The notes under the pieces are model-generated. The model was not told the origin of the DNA and searched no databases. It saw only the letters and a program-made list of their open reading frames with translations. This document shows positions 42,922 through 51,724 of a DNA stretch of 64,000 nt, in pieces. How positions within the stretch are numbered: the stretch's first letter is position 1; each line of letters begins with the position of its first letter. The stretch spans positions 124,001 to 188,000 of the forward strand of contig NZ_JARXVJ010000001.1 in assembly GCF_029892445.1 (NCBI RefSeq). The letters run 5' to 3'. Position numbers and translations under genes: made by a program. The stretch comes from Chryseobacterium sp. H1D6B (GTDB lineage: Bacteria > Bacteroidota > Bacteroidia > Flavobacteriales > Weeksellaceae).

Positions 42922-44595
42922 ATGTATAAAAAACTTCTACCATTCTTTCTTTTTATTTTATTCTTTCAAATCACAAAAGCGCAAAAAGAATTTATTACAG
43001 TCTGGAAACCTTCCACGCCTTCTACAGGAATTTTTAACGGAATACCTTACAGCTCATCCGATACACAGATATGGCTTCCAACCCGGGGAGATGATTATAC
43101 TATTTCTTGGGAAGAGATCGGCTATCCGGCTCATCATGCTGAATTACAAAATGTATATTCCGCCTACCAGATTCTTATAGACTTCGGCACTCCTTTAAAT
43201 CCTAATCCCGGCAGTGCAGTCTATCGTGTAAAAGTAAGCAGCGGGACAGGTAATTTTCATCAGATAAGATTTGTAGATTTTGATTTATTCTCTGGAGACG
43301 GAGTCGTTGGTGATGTCAATAAAATAATAGATGTAGAGCATTGGGGAACAACAGTATGGTCTTCAATGAATTCGGCTTTCTTTGGATGTGGCTATCTTGA
43401 TATATCAGCCTCAGACATTCCTAATCTTTCCAACGTTACCGATATGTCTTCTATGTTTACAAATTGCGGCAGTTTAATAGGAAACCCTAGTTTTAAAAAC
43501 TGGGATACTTCTAATGTAACTACGCTTCAGGGTACGTTTATGGGAGCTTTTGTATTTAACCAGCCCATAGGAAGCTGGAATACCTCCAATGTTACCAATA
43601 TGGGAGTTACTTTTAATATGGCCAAAGCTTTTAATCAGCCGCTGGCCAATTGGGATACTTCTAAAGTAGAAACTATGACAGCTATGTTTAATCATGCCTT
43701 AGCATTCAACCAGCCCATTGGAAATTGGGATCTGTCTAGAAATTTAGACTGTGAATTTATGTTCTCAAATGCTTTAAAATTCAACCAGCCCATTGGCAAT
43801 TGGGATACTTCTAAAGTTATCGAAATGAATAATATGTTTTTATTTGCAGAGAAATTTAATCAAGACATAGGAAACTGGGATACCAGCAGTGTAAAATATA
43901 TGCATGGAATGTTCTATGCTGCATCTGATTTTAATAAAAACATAGGAAACTGGAACACAAACAGTGTAATAACCATGGGAAATATGTTCATGAATGCATC
44001 TAAATTTAATCAAAACATAGGAAGCTGGAATACAAGTAATGTGATACAAACACAGCAGATGTTTAAAAATGCGGCCAGTTTTAATCAAAATTTAGGAAAC
44101 TGGAATCTGTCTTCCATAATCATTGCAGAGGATATGTTCCTGAATTCCGGTCTGAACTGCCAAAACTATGACAGTACCCTATACGGATGGAGCCAAAACC
44201 CTGCAACCCCAAATAACATTTCTCTTTACAACGCTTCTCCATTAGTCTATTCCCATTCTGCAGCGATAGCAGCCAGAAATCATTTAATTAATACTAAAGG
44301 ATGGACTATCATCGGAGATACCTTCAACGGAGAATGTGCATCTGTACTATCCACTTCAGAGTCTGCAATTGGAAGTGAGGCCAGTATTTATCCAAACCCA
44401 GCACAAGATTTTATTTACATAAAAAATAAACCAGCATCCGAAAATTATATCATTCTGGATGCAGCGGGAAGAGTCATAAAAAAGAATATTTTGAATACTG
44501 ATTCTGTAAACATACAATTCCTAAATCCAGGAAATTATATGCTCCAGATCATTTTAAAAGATAAAATCCAGTCTTTTAAATTCATTAAAAAGTAA
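42922..44595 (+). CDS. BspA-family surface protein with type IX sorting domain
   Basis: 557 residues. A signal peptide (MYKKLLPFFLFILFFQITKAQ) is followed by a central block (about 170-420) of roughly nine DUF285 repeats of about 25 residues, each like FNQPIGSWNTSNVTNMGVTF. Within them WDTS/WNTS, V..M..MF and FNQ.IGNW recur. This is the BspA-like solenoid found in surface adhesins of many bacteria. The last 70 residues, from IYPNPAQDFIYI, form a type A type IX secretion sorting domain, so the protein should be exported by the system that includes PorU and PorV encoded in this window. Likely surface-attached or released; ligand unknown. Confidence 0.88.
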   Translation: MYKKLLPFFLFILFFQITKAQKEFITVWKPSTPSTGIFNGIPYSSSDTQIWLPTRGDDYTISWEEIGYPAHHAELQNVYSAYQILIDFGTPLNPNPGSAVYRVKVSSGTGNFHQIRFVDFDLFSGDGVVGDVNKIIDVEHWGTTVWSSMNSAFFGCGYLDISASDIPNLSNVTDMSSMFTNCGSLIGNPSFKNWDTSNVTTLQGTFMGAFVFNQPIGSWNTSNVTNMGVTFNMAKAFNQPLANWDTSKVETMTAMFNHALAFNQPIGNWDLSRNLDCEFMFSNALKFNQPIGNWDTSKVIEMNNMFLFAEKFNQDIGNWDTSSVKYMHGMFYAASDFNKNIGNWNTNSVITMGNMFMNASKFNQNIGSWNTSNVIQTQQMFKNAASFNQNLGNWNLSSIIIAEDMFLNSGLNCQNYDSTLYGWSQNPATPNNISLYNASPLVYSHSAAIAARNHLINTKGWTIIGDTFNGECASVLSTSESAIGSEASIYPNPAQDFIYIKNKPASENYIILDAAGRVIKKNILNTDSVNIQFLNPGNYMLQIILKDKIQSFKFIKK

Positions 44596-44600
44596 AATCA

Positions 44601-44626
44601 AAGCCTCACTAATTTTAGTGAGGCTT
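44601..44626. terminator. bidirectional terminator between BspA-like gene and purE
   Basis: A perfect 10-base stem (AAGCCTCACT with AGTGAGGCTT) between convergent genes. Confidence 0.85.
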
Positions 44627-44647
44627 CTTTATATTATAGTAAAACTA

Positions 44648-45151
44648 TTATTTATCGTATTGATTGGGATGCTGGGATTTGATAGCATCTACCGTTCCCA
44701 ATACTTTATCTTTCAAAGAATCCTGATATTTGTGAAGTTTTCCAGCGATTTCCTGATCACTGCTCCCTAAGATTTTCGCAGCAAGAATTCCGGCATTTAA
44801 AGCTCCATTTAAAGCAACAGTTGCTACGGGAATTCCTCCTGGCATCTGAAGAATCGACAATACAGAATCCCATCCGTCAATAGAATTACTGGATAAAATG
44901 GGAACTCCAATTACCGGCAGAGTCGTACAGCTTGCTACCATTCCTGGAAGATGTGCTGCTCCTCCTGCGCCTGCAACAATTACTTTCAATCCTCTTTCCT
45001 GAGCTGTTTTTGCATAGTCAAACATTCTTTCCGGTGTTCTATGCGCTGAAACCACTGTAAGCTCATATGGAATGTTTAGACTTTTTAAAAAATTAGCAGC
45101 CAGTTCCATGATCGGCAAGTCACTCTGACTTCCCATAATAATTCCTACCAT
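44648..45151 (-). CDS. purE: N5-carboxyaminoimidazole ribonucleotide mutase
   Basis: 167 residues, from the ATG at 45151 (MVGIIMGSQSD); a TTG two codons earlier is less likely. Class I PurE motifs: GIIMGSQSDLP (3-13), VVSAHRTPERM (about 38-48), GAGGAAHLPGM (about 68-78) and PGGIPVATVALNGALNAG (about 109-126). It rearranges N5-CAIR to CAIR in purine synthesis. Its partner purK is on the same strand but 5 kb away, with plus-strand genes between, so the pair is not an operon here. A TATCTTTG box (45172-45179, minus) lies 20 bases upstream. Confidence 0.95.
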   Translation of the reverse strand: MVGIIMGSQSDLPIMELAANFLKSLNIPYELTVVSAHRTPERMFDYAKTAQERGLKVIVAGAGGAAHLPGMVASCTTLPVIGVPILSSNSIDGWDSVLSILQMPGGIPVATVALNGALNAGILAAKILGSSDQEIAGKLHKYQDSLKDKVLGTVDAIKSQHPNQYDK

Positions 45152-45202
45152 CTTCAATTTTATTAGATGTCCAAAGATAAAGAATTTTAAAATTGCATAA
45201 AC

Positions 45203-45316
45203 GTGAAAAATGAATTAACGCAGCAGACAGGATTGGCCTTTCAAAAATGGAAACAGTACCCTAATATTTCTCCACAAATACCCGAAACTGTACCCATAGA
45301 ATCAGCATCAGAATAA
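45203..45316 (+). CDS. possible 37-residue small ORF
   Basis: A short open frame starting GTG, product M(V)KNELTQQTGLAFQKWKQ followed by a Pro/Ile/Glu-rich tail, ending 30 bases before the EamA start. An in-frame stop lies just upstream. Composition is protein-like (amphipathic start, acidic proline-rich tail), but there is no ATG and no clear promoter. Its end overlaps the EamA promoter box. It could be a real small protein or chance. Confidence 0.25.
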   Translation: MKNELTQQTGLAFQKWKQYPNISPQIPETVPIESASE

Positions 45317-45317
45317 A

Positions 45318-45325
45318 TATATTTG
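45318..45325 (+). promoter_or_regulatory. -7 promoter element (TATATTTG) of EamA gene
   Basis: TAnnTTTG match 21 bases before the TTG start at 45347. The alternative TTG at 45323 lies inside this box and would be upstream of transcription, which supports the later start. Confidence 0.5.
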
Positions 45326-45346
45326 CGGATCATTTTACATTATATT

Positions 45347-46258
45347 TTGAAAAATTACAGACTTATTTTTGCAATTATTACAGTTGCTGTTGTTTGGGGC
45401 ACTACCTTTCTGGCTATCAGAGTAGCTGTTGAAACTATTCCCGCCTGGTTTGTAGCAGGAATTCGTCAGTTCCTGGCTTCTATTATTATGCTTATTGTTC
45501 TTCTGTCCCGACAAGAGTTCAAATGGATCGGATGGAACAATTTAAAATATCAGATTATTTTCTCTTCATTAATGCTTGTTGTTGCCAACGGTATGACAAC
45601 CGTGGCCGAAGAAACTGTGTCCAGCAGTTTAGCTTCTTTAATAAGTGCATCCTCTCCTATTCTGGTGTTTTTAGGAAGTGTAGCCATCGGATTACAGAAA
45701 TTCAGTTATAGAGCACTCATTGGAGTCTTAATGTGTTTCAGCGGTATTCTTTTTATTTTTTGGGACGGCCTCAAAGATTTAGCCAACCCGGACTACAGGA
45801 TGGGAATTATTTTCCTGTTTTGTGCCATTTCAGGCTGGGCTTCAGGAACAATATTTACTAAAAAACTAAACATCCAAAGCGGCAATATCACTCTGAATCT
45901 TTTTTACCAGTTTGCTTTCGCAGGAATTGTCCAGATTATTTTTGCATTTCTATTTTCAGAAAACTATAATTTCGGAAACTGGACCACCAAAAGTATTACG
46001 GCGATGATTTATTTAGCTGTTTTTGGTTCCGTTGCAGCCTTTTTCGCATTCCATTATGCTTTGACTAAAATATCACCAGTCCAGGTTTCTATTCTTGCTT
46101 ACATCAATACGATCATCGCAATTTTCTTAGGATGGCTGATTTTAAATGAAGCTATTTCTGTGAAATTTATCATGGCTGCAGTTTTAATTATATTGGGAGT
46201 ATTTATTATTAATTATAAACCTGAAATGTTTAGAAAAACTAAATCAGCTTCTACTTAA
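45347..46258 (+). CDS. EamA/DMT-superfamily transporter
   Basis: About 303 residues with ten membrane helices in two EamA repeats: WGTTFLAIRVAVETIPAWFVAGIRQ near the start and GSVAAFFAFHYALTKISPVQVSILAY near 235. It belongs to the RhaT/YdcZ-like drug/metabolite transporter group in the inner membrane. The start is read as TTG at 45347 (M-KNYRLIF) because no ATG precedes the first helix. Substrate (metabolite or drug) unknown. Convergent with nothing; a lipoprotein gene follows after 63 bases. Confidence 0.85.
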   Translation: MKNYRLIFAIITVAVVWGTTFLAIRVAVETIPAWFVAGIRQFLASIIMLIVLLSRQEFKWIGWNNLKYQIIFSSLMLVVANGMTTVAEETVSSSLASLISASSPILVFLGSVAIGLQKFSYRALIGVLMCFSGILFIFWDGLKDLANPDYRMGIIFLFCAISGWASGTIFTKKLNIQSGNITLNLFYQFAFAGIVQIIFAFLFSENYNFGNWTTKSITAMIYLAVFGSVAAFFAFHYALTKISPVQVSILAYINTIIAIFLGWLILNEAISVKFIMAAVLIILGVFIINYKPEMFRKTKSAST

Positions 46259-46321
46259 GTCCACCGATAATTTCGCTGCCTCCGTTTTTTTTCCTATATT
46301 GTTTACACGAATATTTACAAT

Positions 46322-46888
46322 ATGCTAAAAAACACATTATTTCTGCTTCTTGTAATTTCTTTTTTCTCCATAGGCTGCAACAATAAAGAGCAGGAGAAAA
46401 ACTTAGCTGCAAGAGAACAGCAGTTGCTCGAAAAAGAAAAATCATTTGCACAGAAAGAATCAGAATATCAGTCTCTGATAAAAATGAGAGACAGTATTTT
46501 CGCTAAAAAAGATACCACGGAAGTAATGATATGGCCGGCAGAAATTGCCGGTGCATGGACTGGAAAAGTGATCTGTACAGAATCTACGTGCAGTGATTAC
46601 GTGATCGGCGACCAGCGTACCGATACCTGGGAGTTCGACAGTGATTCTACACAGCTTGTCACCAAAATAATCAACAACAATAATCTGGTAAGGCTTTATG
46701 CCGGTAAGTTTGACAAGAATGAGATCAGACTTAATTTCAAGACGGATTCCACGGCCAAAAAGAAAGTAGAAATGAATGTTCTGCTTAATGAACTTTCTCC
46801 AAATAAAATTAGAGGCACAAGAAGTGTGATAGTAGATAACAACTGCACGGCCAAATTTTCTGTTGAATTAGTACGTTCCACTAAATAA
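46322..46888 (+). CDS. lipoprotein of unknown function with coiled-coil segment
   Basis: 188 residues. The signal has lipobox SIGC (Cys about 19). A charged coiled coil follows (KEQEKNLAAREQQLLEKEKSFAQKESEYQS is about 22-51, mostly Glu/Lys/Gln heptads). Then comes a beta-rich domain (about 75-188) with GAWTGKVICTESTCSDYVIGD and paired cysteines. It ends six bases before the CPA2 antiporter gene and is probably co-transcribed with it. No family recognised. It might modulate envelope or ion-transport functions, but that is only inference from position. Confidence 0.75.
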   Translation: MLKNTLFLLLVISFFSIGCNNKEQEKNLAAREQQLLEKEKSFAQKESEYQSLIKMRDSIFAKKDTTEVMIWPAEIAGAWTGKVICTESTCSDYVIGDQRTDTWEFDSDSTQLVTKIINNNNLVRLYAGKFDKNEIRLNFKTDSTAKKKVEMNVLLNELSPNKIRGTRSVIVDNNCTAKFSVELVRSTK

Positions 46889-46894
46889 ACACTT

Positions 46895-49018
46895 ATGATC
46901 TTACTGAGCATCCATAATCTGAGTTTTCCCATAGAAGATCCGGTACTAAAATTCCTATTAGTCCTTGTGATCATTCTTGCGGCACCGCTTTTACTGAACA
47001 AAATTAAAGTCCCGCATTTGTTGGGGCTGATTATTGCAGGCGCTGTAATAGGTCCAAACGGTTTTAATGTACTGGCCAGAGACAGCAGCATTGTTGTTAC
47101 CGGTACTACGGGTCTCCTTTATATCATGTTTCTGGCAGGTTTAGAAATAGACATGGGAGATTTTAAGAAGAACAAATGGAAAAGTCTCACCTTCGGAATA
47201 TATACTTTTACCGTACCTTTTGTTTTAGGCTTTCTGGGAGCGCATTATCTGCTGCATTTTCCGATGCTCACCTCAATCCTTTTTGCAAGTTTGTTTTCCT
47301 CCCATACTTTGATTGCTTATCCATTGGTAAGTAAGCTGGGAATTGCAAAAAATCTGGCGGTTAATATTACCGTGGGAGGAACGATGATCACAGATATTTT
47401 AGCCCTTTTGGTTCTTGCCGTTATAGTCGGAATGTCCCAGGGAGATGTGGGCACCGCATTTTGGACGCAGCTTTCTGTTTCTTTCATCATTTTCGCTCTG
47501 ATTGTTTTATTTATATTTCCCATTATAGGACGCTGGTTTTTTAAAAAAGTAGATGATAAAATATCTCAGTATATTTTTGTACTGGTGATGATTTATCTGG
47601 CTGCAATGCTTGCTGAACTTGCCGGTGTGGAAGCCATTATTGGAGCTTTCTTTGCAGGGCTTGCCTTAAACAGACTGATTCCACATACCTCATCGCTGAT
47701 GAACCGCGTAGAATTTGTAGGAAATGCTATCTTCATTCCTTTCTTTTTGATCAGTGTAGGAATGCTGATCGATTTTAAGGTATTTTTTAAAAGCTTAGAA
47801 ACTCTTGAAGTTGCTTCCATCATGCTTGTGGCTTCAATCGGCGGAAAATACCTTTCAGCTGTAGCTACTCAAAAAACCTTCCGTCTTACGAAAGAAGAAG
47901 GAAAACTTATTTTCGGTTTAAGTTCTGCTTCTGCGGCCGCCACTTTAGCATCCGTGATGGTAGGATATAATATTATCCTTTCTGAAAGTGAAACAGGAGA
48001 ACCCGTAAGATTATTGAACGAACATGTATTAAATGGAAGTATTCTTTTAATTCTTATCTCATGTACGATTTCCTCTTTTATTTCTATGGCCAGCGCTCAA
48101 AAAATCGCGGAAAGCGACAACGAGGATACAGTATCCGGCAACAGCCATGAAGAAGAAAATCTGCTGCTAGCTGTAAATCATGAGAAAACTGTAGAAAGAA
48201 TGGTGAATCTAGGGATTCTGATAAAAGCTCATTCTAATACGGAACATTTCTTTGCACTGAATGTAATCAATGAAGATAAAAATGAGTCGTCCGTAAAAAA
48301 CGCTGAAAAACTGCTTCATCAGGCTTCCGATACTGCGGTTGCTGCAGATGTAAAGCTACAGCCTCTTAAACGATACGACAATGATGTGGTCAATGGTATC
48401 AACAACGTTATAAAAGAACAAAAAATTACAGACCTTATTATCGGGCTAGAGGATGAAAAAGGCTTTTCTCCTTCTTTCGTGTACAATCTATACAACGGCT
48501 ATCTTCAGAATCATGATGTGAACGTCCTGGTTTATCATGCAGCACAGCCTATTTCTACGATTAAGAAATATGCAGTTATGATTCCTGCCAATGCCCACAA
48601 AGAAGCCGGATTTTTCCACGCTCTTCTCAGAGTATGGAATGTAGCAAGAAATTCTGGCGCAACGATGACTTTCTATGCACCGGAAAACATTTTGGACATC
48701 CTTCAGAGAATCATTAAAAAAGCCAATATAGAAGCTGAGTTCATCATTATGAATACGTGGCATGACGGAGAAAAAACGGCCGCCGAGCTTAAACAAGACG
48801 AAGCTCTTATTGTGCTGATGGCCAAAAGAGGGATGCAGTCTTATATTCCTCAAATGAGACTGATGCCTGAGCTTCTCAACAGAAACTTAAAAGAAAATAA
48901 TTATCTCCTTATATTCCCTTTCTCTGAATATGATAAAAATAATCCGGAGAAGCGTTCAGTTGGAAACCACGGAGATTTCATGGAGATCGGAAATATTATC
49001 CAGAAGATTTTTAAGTAG
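46895..49018 (+). CDS. CPA2-family cation:proton antiporter with cytosolic C-terminal domain
   Basis: 707 residues. The first 410 contain about twelve membrane helices of the KefB/NhaS-like family: KVPHLLGLIIAGAVIGPNGF (about 39-58), FLAGLEIDMGDF (about 85-96), TLIAYPLVSKLG and AELAGVEAIIGAFFAGLALN (about 244-263). The C-terminal 290 residues are soluble with two universal-stress-protein-like repeats instead of the usual TrkA-N domain. It would exchange Na+ or K+ for protons, possibly gated by nucleotide binding in the C-terminal part. It lies in an apparent operon with the lipoprotein upstream. The 49019-49259 gap after it shows nothing. Confidence 0.88.
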   Translation: MILLSIHNLSFPIEDPVLKFLLVLVIILAAPLLLNKIKVPHLLGLIIAGAVIGPNGFNVLARDSSIVVTGTTGLLYIMFLAGLEIDMGDFKKNKWKSLTFGIYTFTVPFVLGFLGAHYLLHFPMLTSILFASLFSSHTLIAYPLVSKLGIAKNLAVNITVGGTMITDILALLVLAVIVGMSQGDVGTAFWTQLSVSFIIFALIVLFIFPIIGRWFFKKVDDKISQYIFVLVMIYLAAMLAELAGVEAIIGAFFAGLALNRLIPHTSSLMNRVEFVGNAIFIPFFLISVGMLIDFKVFFKSLETLEVASIMLVASIGGKYLSAVATQKTFRLTKEEGKLIFGLSSASAAATLASVMVGYNIILSESETGEPVRLLNEHVLNGSILLILISCTISSFISMASAQKIAESDNEDTVSGNSHEEENLLLAVNHEKTVERMVNLGILIKAHSNTEHFFALNVINEDKNESSVKNAEKLLHQASDTAVAADVKLQPLKRYDNDVVNGINNVIKEQKITDLIIGLEDEKGFSPSFVYNLYNGYLQNHDVNVLVYHAAQPISTIKKYAVMIPANAHKEAGFFHALLRVWNVARNSGATMTFYAPENILDILQRIIKKANIEAEFIIMNTWHDGEKTAAELKQDEALIVLMAKRGMQSYIPQMRLMPELLNRNLKENNYLLIFPFSEYDKNNPEKRSVGNHGDFMEIGNIIQKIFK

Positions 49019-49259
49019 AGGCAGGAATATAGAAAGTGATTAAATATTTCCTACTTGTTTTAAACAGATTCAAAGTTAAAAACATCTAAAAACTATCTTA
49101 AGAATACTTATTTTCATTCATTTTTTTACATTTTTGAAAGACTTAAATAGATGGCTGGAGCTTGATTATAAATAAATATTTAAAAATAATTAAATACAAA
49201 ATTTAACAACGGACAAGCCGAACACCGTATTTCAAAGTAGGCACCAAATCTTTTTTATT

Positions 49260-49892
49260 ATGCCAAATCTATTAAAATCATTTAGAAACTCAGTGAAGCA
49301 CTGGTACATTCCGCTTATTTTAGGAATTCTGTTTATTCTATTCGGGATTTATGTTTTTTCATCCCCTCTTGAAACTTATTTAGCATTATCTGTTCTATTC
49401 AGTGTGTCTTTTATTGTTTCGGGTCTTTTCGACATCTTTTTCTCTTTAAACAATACGAAATTCCTGAATGGGTGGGGCTGGTACCTTATCACTGGATTAT
49501 TATCACTGGCTATGGGGATATATTTAGTCACATATCCTAAAATCTCAATGACCATACTTCCTTTTATAGTAGGATTTACAGTGATGTTCCGGTCTTTTCA
49601 GTTATTGGGAATCTCCTTTGATCTGAAAGAAGCACATATACTAAGATGGGGGAACCTTGCTGTTTTCAGTATTCTAGGGATCATATTATCTTTTATGCTT
49701 TTGGCGAATCCTATATTCTCAGGGATCTCTTTAGTAGTCCTTACAGGGCTGTCTTTTATTTTTGTAGGTGCTGCTTCTGTTGTTTTAGCTTTTAATTTGA
49801 AAAAATTAAAAAATTATCCTAATAAACTCAGCAGTGAACTGAAGGAAAGAATAGAAACCCTGCAGAATGAAATTAATGACAAGATGAAATAA
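49260..49892 (+). CDS. HdeD-family (DUF308) membrane protein
   Basis: 210 residues with six membrane helices in three pairs, typical of DUF308: WYIPLILGILFILFGIYVFSSP, WYLITGLLSLAMGIYLVTYP and NLAVFSILGIILSFMLLANP each repeat the G..L...G.......P pattern. A basic amphipathic tail (ELKERIETLQNEINDKMK) follows. HdeD in Escherichia coli is linked to acid resistance; the role in flavobacteria is unknown. Single gene with a bidirectional terminator downstream. Confidence 0.85.
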   Translation: MPNLLKSFRNSVKHWYIPLILGILFILFGIYVFSSPLETYLALSVLFSVSFIVSGLFDIFFSLNNTKFLNGWGWYLITGLLSLAMGIYLVTYPKISMTILPFIVGFTVMFRSFQLLGISFDLKEAHILRWGNLAVFSILGIILSFMLLANPIFSGISLVVLTGLSFIFVGAASVVLAFNLKKLKNYPNKLSSELKERIETLQNEINDKMK

Positions 49893-49910
49893 CAATTAGA
49901 TTTTTTCCAT

Positions 49911-49940
49911 AAAAAAGACCGCTTAAAAACGGTCTTTTTT
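49911..49940. terminator. bidirectional terminator between hdeD-like gene and purK
   Basis: An 11-base perfect stem (AAAAAAGACCG with CGGTCTTTTTT), between convergent genes. Confidence 0.9.
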
Positions 49941-49955
49941 TTATTTATAAGCTTA

Positions 49956-51065
49956 TTAAGCAATCACTCTCACCATTCCTTTCACTTTAACCAGCTTTTC
50001 CATCAGTTCTTCTCTTGAATCTGCCAGCACATTGATGTGTCCCATTTTTCTTCCAGGCTTAGTTTCTGTTTTTCCGTAAAGATGGACATAGGTCTTTGGA
50101 AGCTTTAAAACTTCATCCATCCCTTCATAAATTACTTTTCCTGAAAATCCTTCTGCTCCCACTAAATTCAGCATTCCGCTGTACGTGAAAGCATCCGTAT
50201 CAGCAAGCGGTAAATTTTTCACCACGCGGTACATCTGCTCAAACTGTGAATTGGCATTTCCTTCCTGCGTCTGATGTCCGGAATTATGTAATCTTGGAGC
50301 CGTTTCATTCACCCAGATCTTTCCTTCTTTGTCCAGGAATAATTCTATCGCGAAAAGTCCCGGAGAATTTACAGCCTGTAAAAATTTCGCTGTAATTGAA
50401 TCGATCTGCTTCTGAATATCTTCATTCAGAAAAACAGGGCAGATATTAAAGTCTAATAAATTCAATTTTGGATCAGCCACCATTTCTGTAACCGGAAAAG
50501 TTTTGGTTTCGCCGTTTTCATTTCTTGCTACAATTACGGAAAGTTCTTTATCAATATCCACCAGACTTTCAAGAACGGAAGCTTCCTTCCATAGATGCTG
50601 ATAATCGTCCTCTGTTCTAATGACCTGAACTCCTTTTCCGTCATACCCTCCTGTATTCATTTTCTGAACAAAAGGCAGCGGCATCATGATCTTCTCATCA
50701 CTGTTCCAGACGATCTGAAATTCCGGACTTGGAATACCATGAACTTTATAAAACTCTTTTTGAAGGATCTTCTGCTGAATGGTTTTAATGATTTTTGCAT
50801 TCGGAACTACTTTCACCCCTTGGTTTTCAAGTGCGGCCAAAGCCTCTGCATTTACGTGTTCAATCTCAATCGTAACAACATCTTTATCTTTTCCAAAATC
50901 TAAAACGGTCTGATAATCATTAAAACTTCCCTGCGTAAAGTAGGAGATATTATGGCATGGGGCATCAGAAGCCGGATCCAGCGTGTAAAATTGATCATCA
51001 TATTTCAAAGCACTCTGTATCAGCATTCTTCCCAGCTGTCCGCCTCCTAAAATTCCTATTTTCAT
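49956..51065 (-). CDS. purK: 5-(carboxyamino)imidazole ribonucleotide synthase
   Basis: 369 residues of the ATP-grasp family. The start GILGGGQLGRMLIQSA (3-18) is diagnostic, with PFVQKMNTGGYDGKGVQVI (about 131-149; glycine-rich loop), ETAPRLHNSGHQTQEG (about 254-269; PurK-specific metal/substrate motif) and GHINVLA near the end. It makes N5-CAIR from AIR, ATP and bicarbonate for PurE. It lies 25 bases after the DUF1543 gene on the same strand and is probably co-transcribed with it. Confidence 0.95.
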   Translation of the reverse strand: MKIGILGGGQLGRMLIQSALKYDDQFYTLDPASDAPCHNISYFTQGSFNDYQTVLDFGKDKDVVTIEIEHVNAEALAALENQGVKVVPNAKIIKTIQQKILQKEFYKVHGIPSPEFQIVWNSDEKIMMPLPFVQKMNTGGYDGKGVQVIRTEDDYQHLWKEASVLESLVDIDKELSVIVARNENGETKTFPVTEMVADPKLNLLDFNICPVFLNEDIQKQIDSITAKFLQAVNSPGLFAIELFLDKEGKIWVNETAPRLHNSGHQTQEGNANSQFEQMYRVVKNLPLADTDAFTYSGMLNLVGAEGFSGKVIYEGMDEVLKLPKTYVHLYGKTETKPGRKMGHINVLADSREELMEKLVKVKGMVRVIA

Positions 51066-51090
51066 TCTATTCTTATTAGATTTATTTTAT

Positions 51091-51639
51091 TTAAACTTTA
51101 TCAATTTTCAAATACCCCAGCCCTATTATATTTTCCTGATTCTCCGTTTCAGTCTTTTCTAAAACAATTGAATATTTTTGTTTCATGCTTTCTGGAAGAA
51201 TATCATTAACATTAAAAATATCATCAATATCTACTCCATGCTTATCATCGATGTGGCTTACTGCACTTTCAAATCCCATCGTTTTATAAAATTCAGTGCC
51301 CTTTGCTTTTTTTACGATCTCACCCATAGAACTTCCTACCATTAGGTGCTGCTCATGAAACTCTTCAAAATATCCTCTTTTATAACCTCCCAGATTAATA
51401 AAATACAATTGATTTTCAGAAGTTTCATTTGTTTTCTCAACAATTTTCACTTCATATCCATCTGCAAATTTCACTTCCTGATAACAGTCGATATGGATTT
51501 TCCCTTCTGCTTCTTTCCAGAAATCTTTCATATCCGGTACCAGATCTTTAAGGTTTTCCGCGATTCCAAAGAATACATCATGCTGTTCAATATTTCTGCC
51601 TTTAGGCGTAGCACCGAGGATAATATAGAATAATTTCAT
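51091..51639 (-). CDS. DUF1543 domain-containing protein
   Basis: 182 residues from MKLFYIILGATPKGRNIEQHDVFFGIAE (start 51639, written here in one family signature: YIILGATPKGRNIEQHD). An alternative ATG at 51651 adds MKSE. The repeat-like second half (LYFINLGGYKRGYFEEFHEQHLMVG) is also typical; the two halves share the Y-F-x-x-x-G and E-x-H/D-x pattern. The family is cytosolic with unknown function. It precedes purK in an apparent two-gene operon. A TATTTTTG box (51657-51664, minus) lies 17 bases before 51639 and five before 51651. Confidence 0.8.
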   Translation of the reverse strand: MKLFYIILGATPKGRNIEQHDVFFGIAENLKDLVPDMKDFWKEAEGKIHIDCYQEVKFADGYEVKIVEKTNETSENQLYFINLGGYKRGYFEEFHEQHLMVGSSMGEIVKKAKGTEFYKTMGFESAVSHIDDKHGVDIDDIFNVNDILPESMKQKYSIVLEKTETENQENIIGLGYLKIDKV

Positions 51640-51688
51640 CTCACTTTTCATTTTTACAAAAATACGTCAAAATTATCTTTTTTAAATG

Positions 51689-51720
51689 TTTGGCAGAAAA
51701 CCGCAATAGTTTTATATTTG
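51689..51720 (+). promoter_or_regulatory. canonical promoter TTTG-N20-TATATTTG of tauE-like gene
   Basis: -33 TTTG (51689-51692) and -7 TATATTTG (51713-51720) with 20-base spacing, ending four bases before the ATG at 51725. The predicted transcript starts at or within a few bases of the start codon. Confidence 0.65.
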
Positions 51721-51724
51721 TAGC

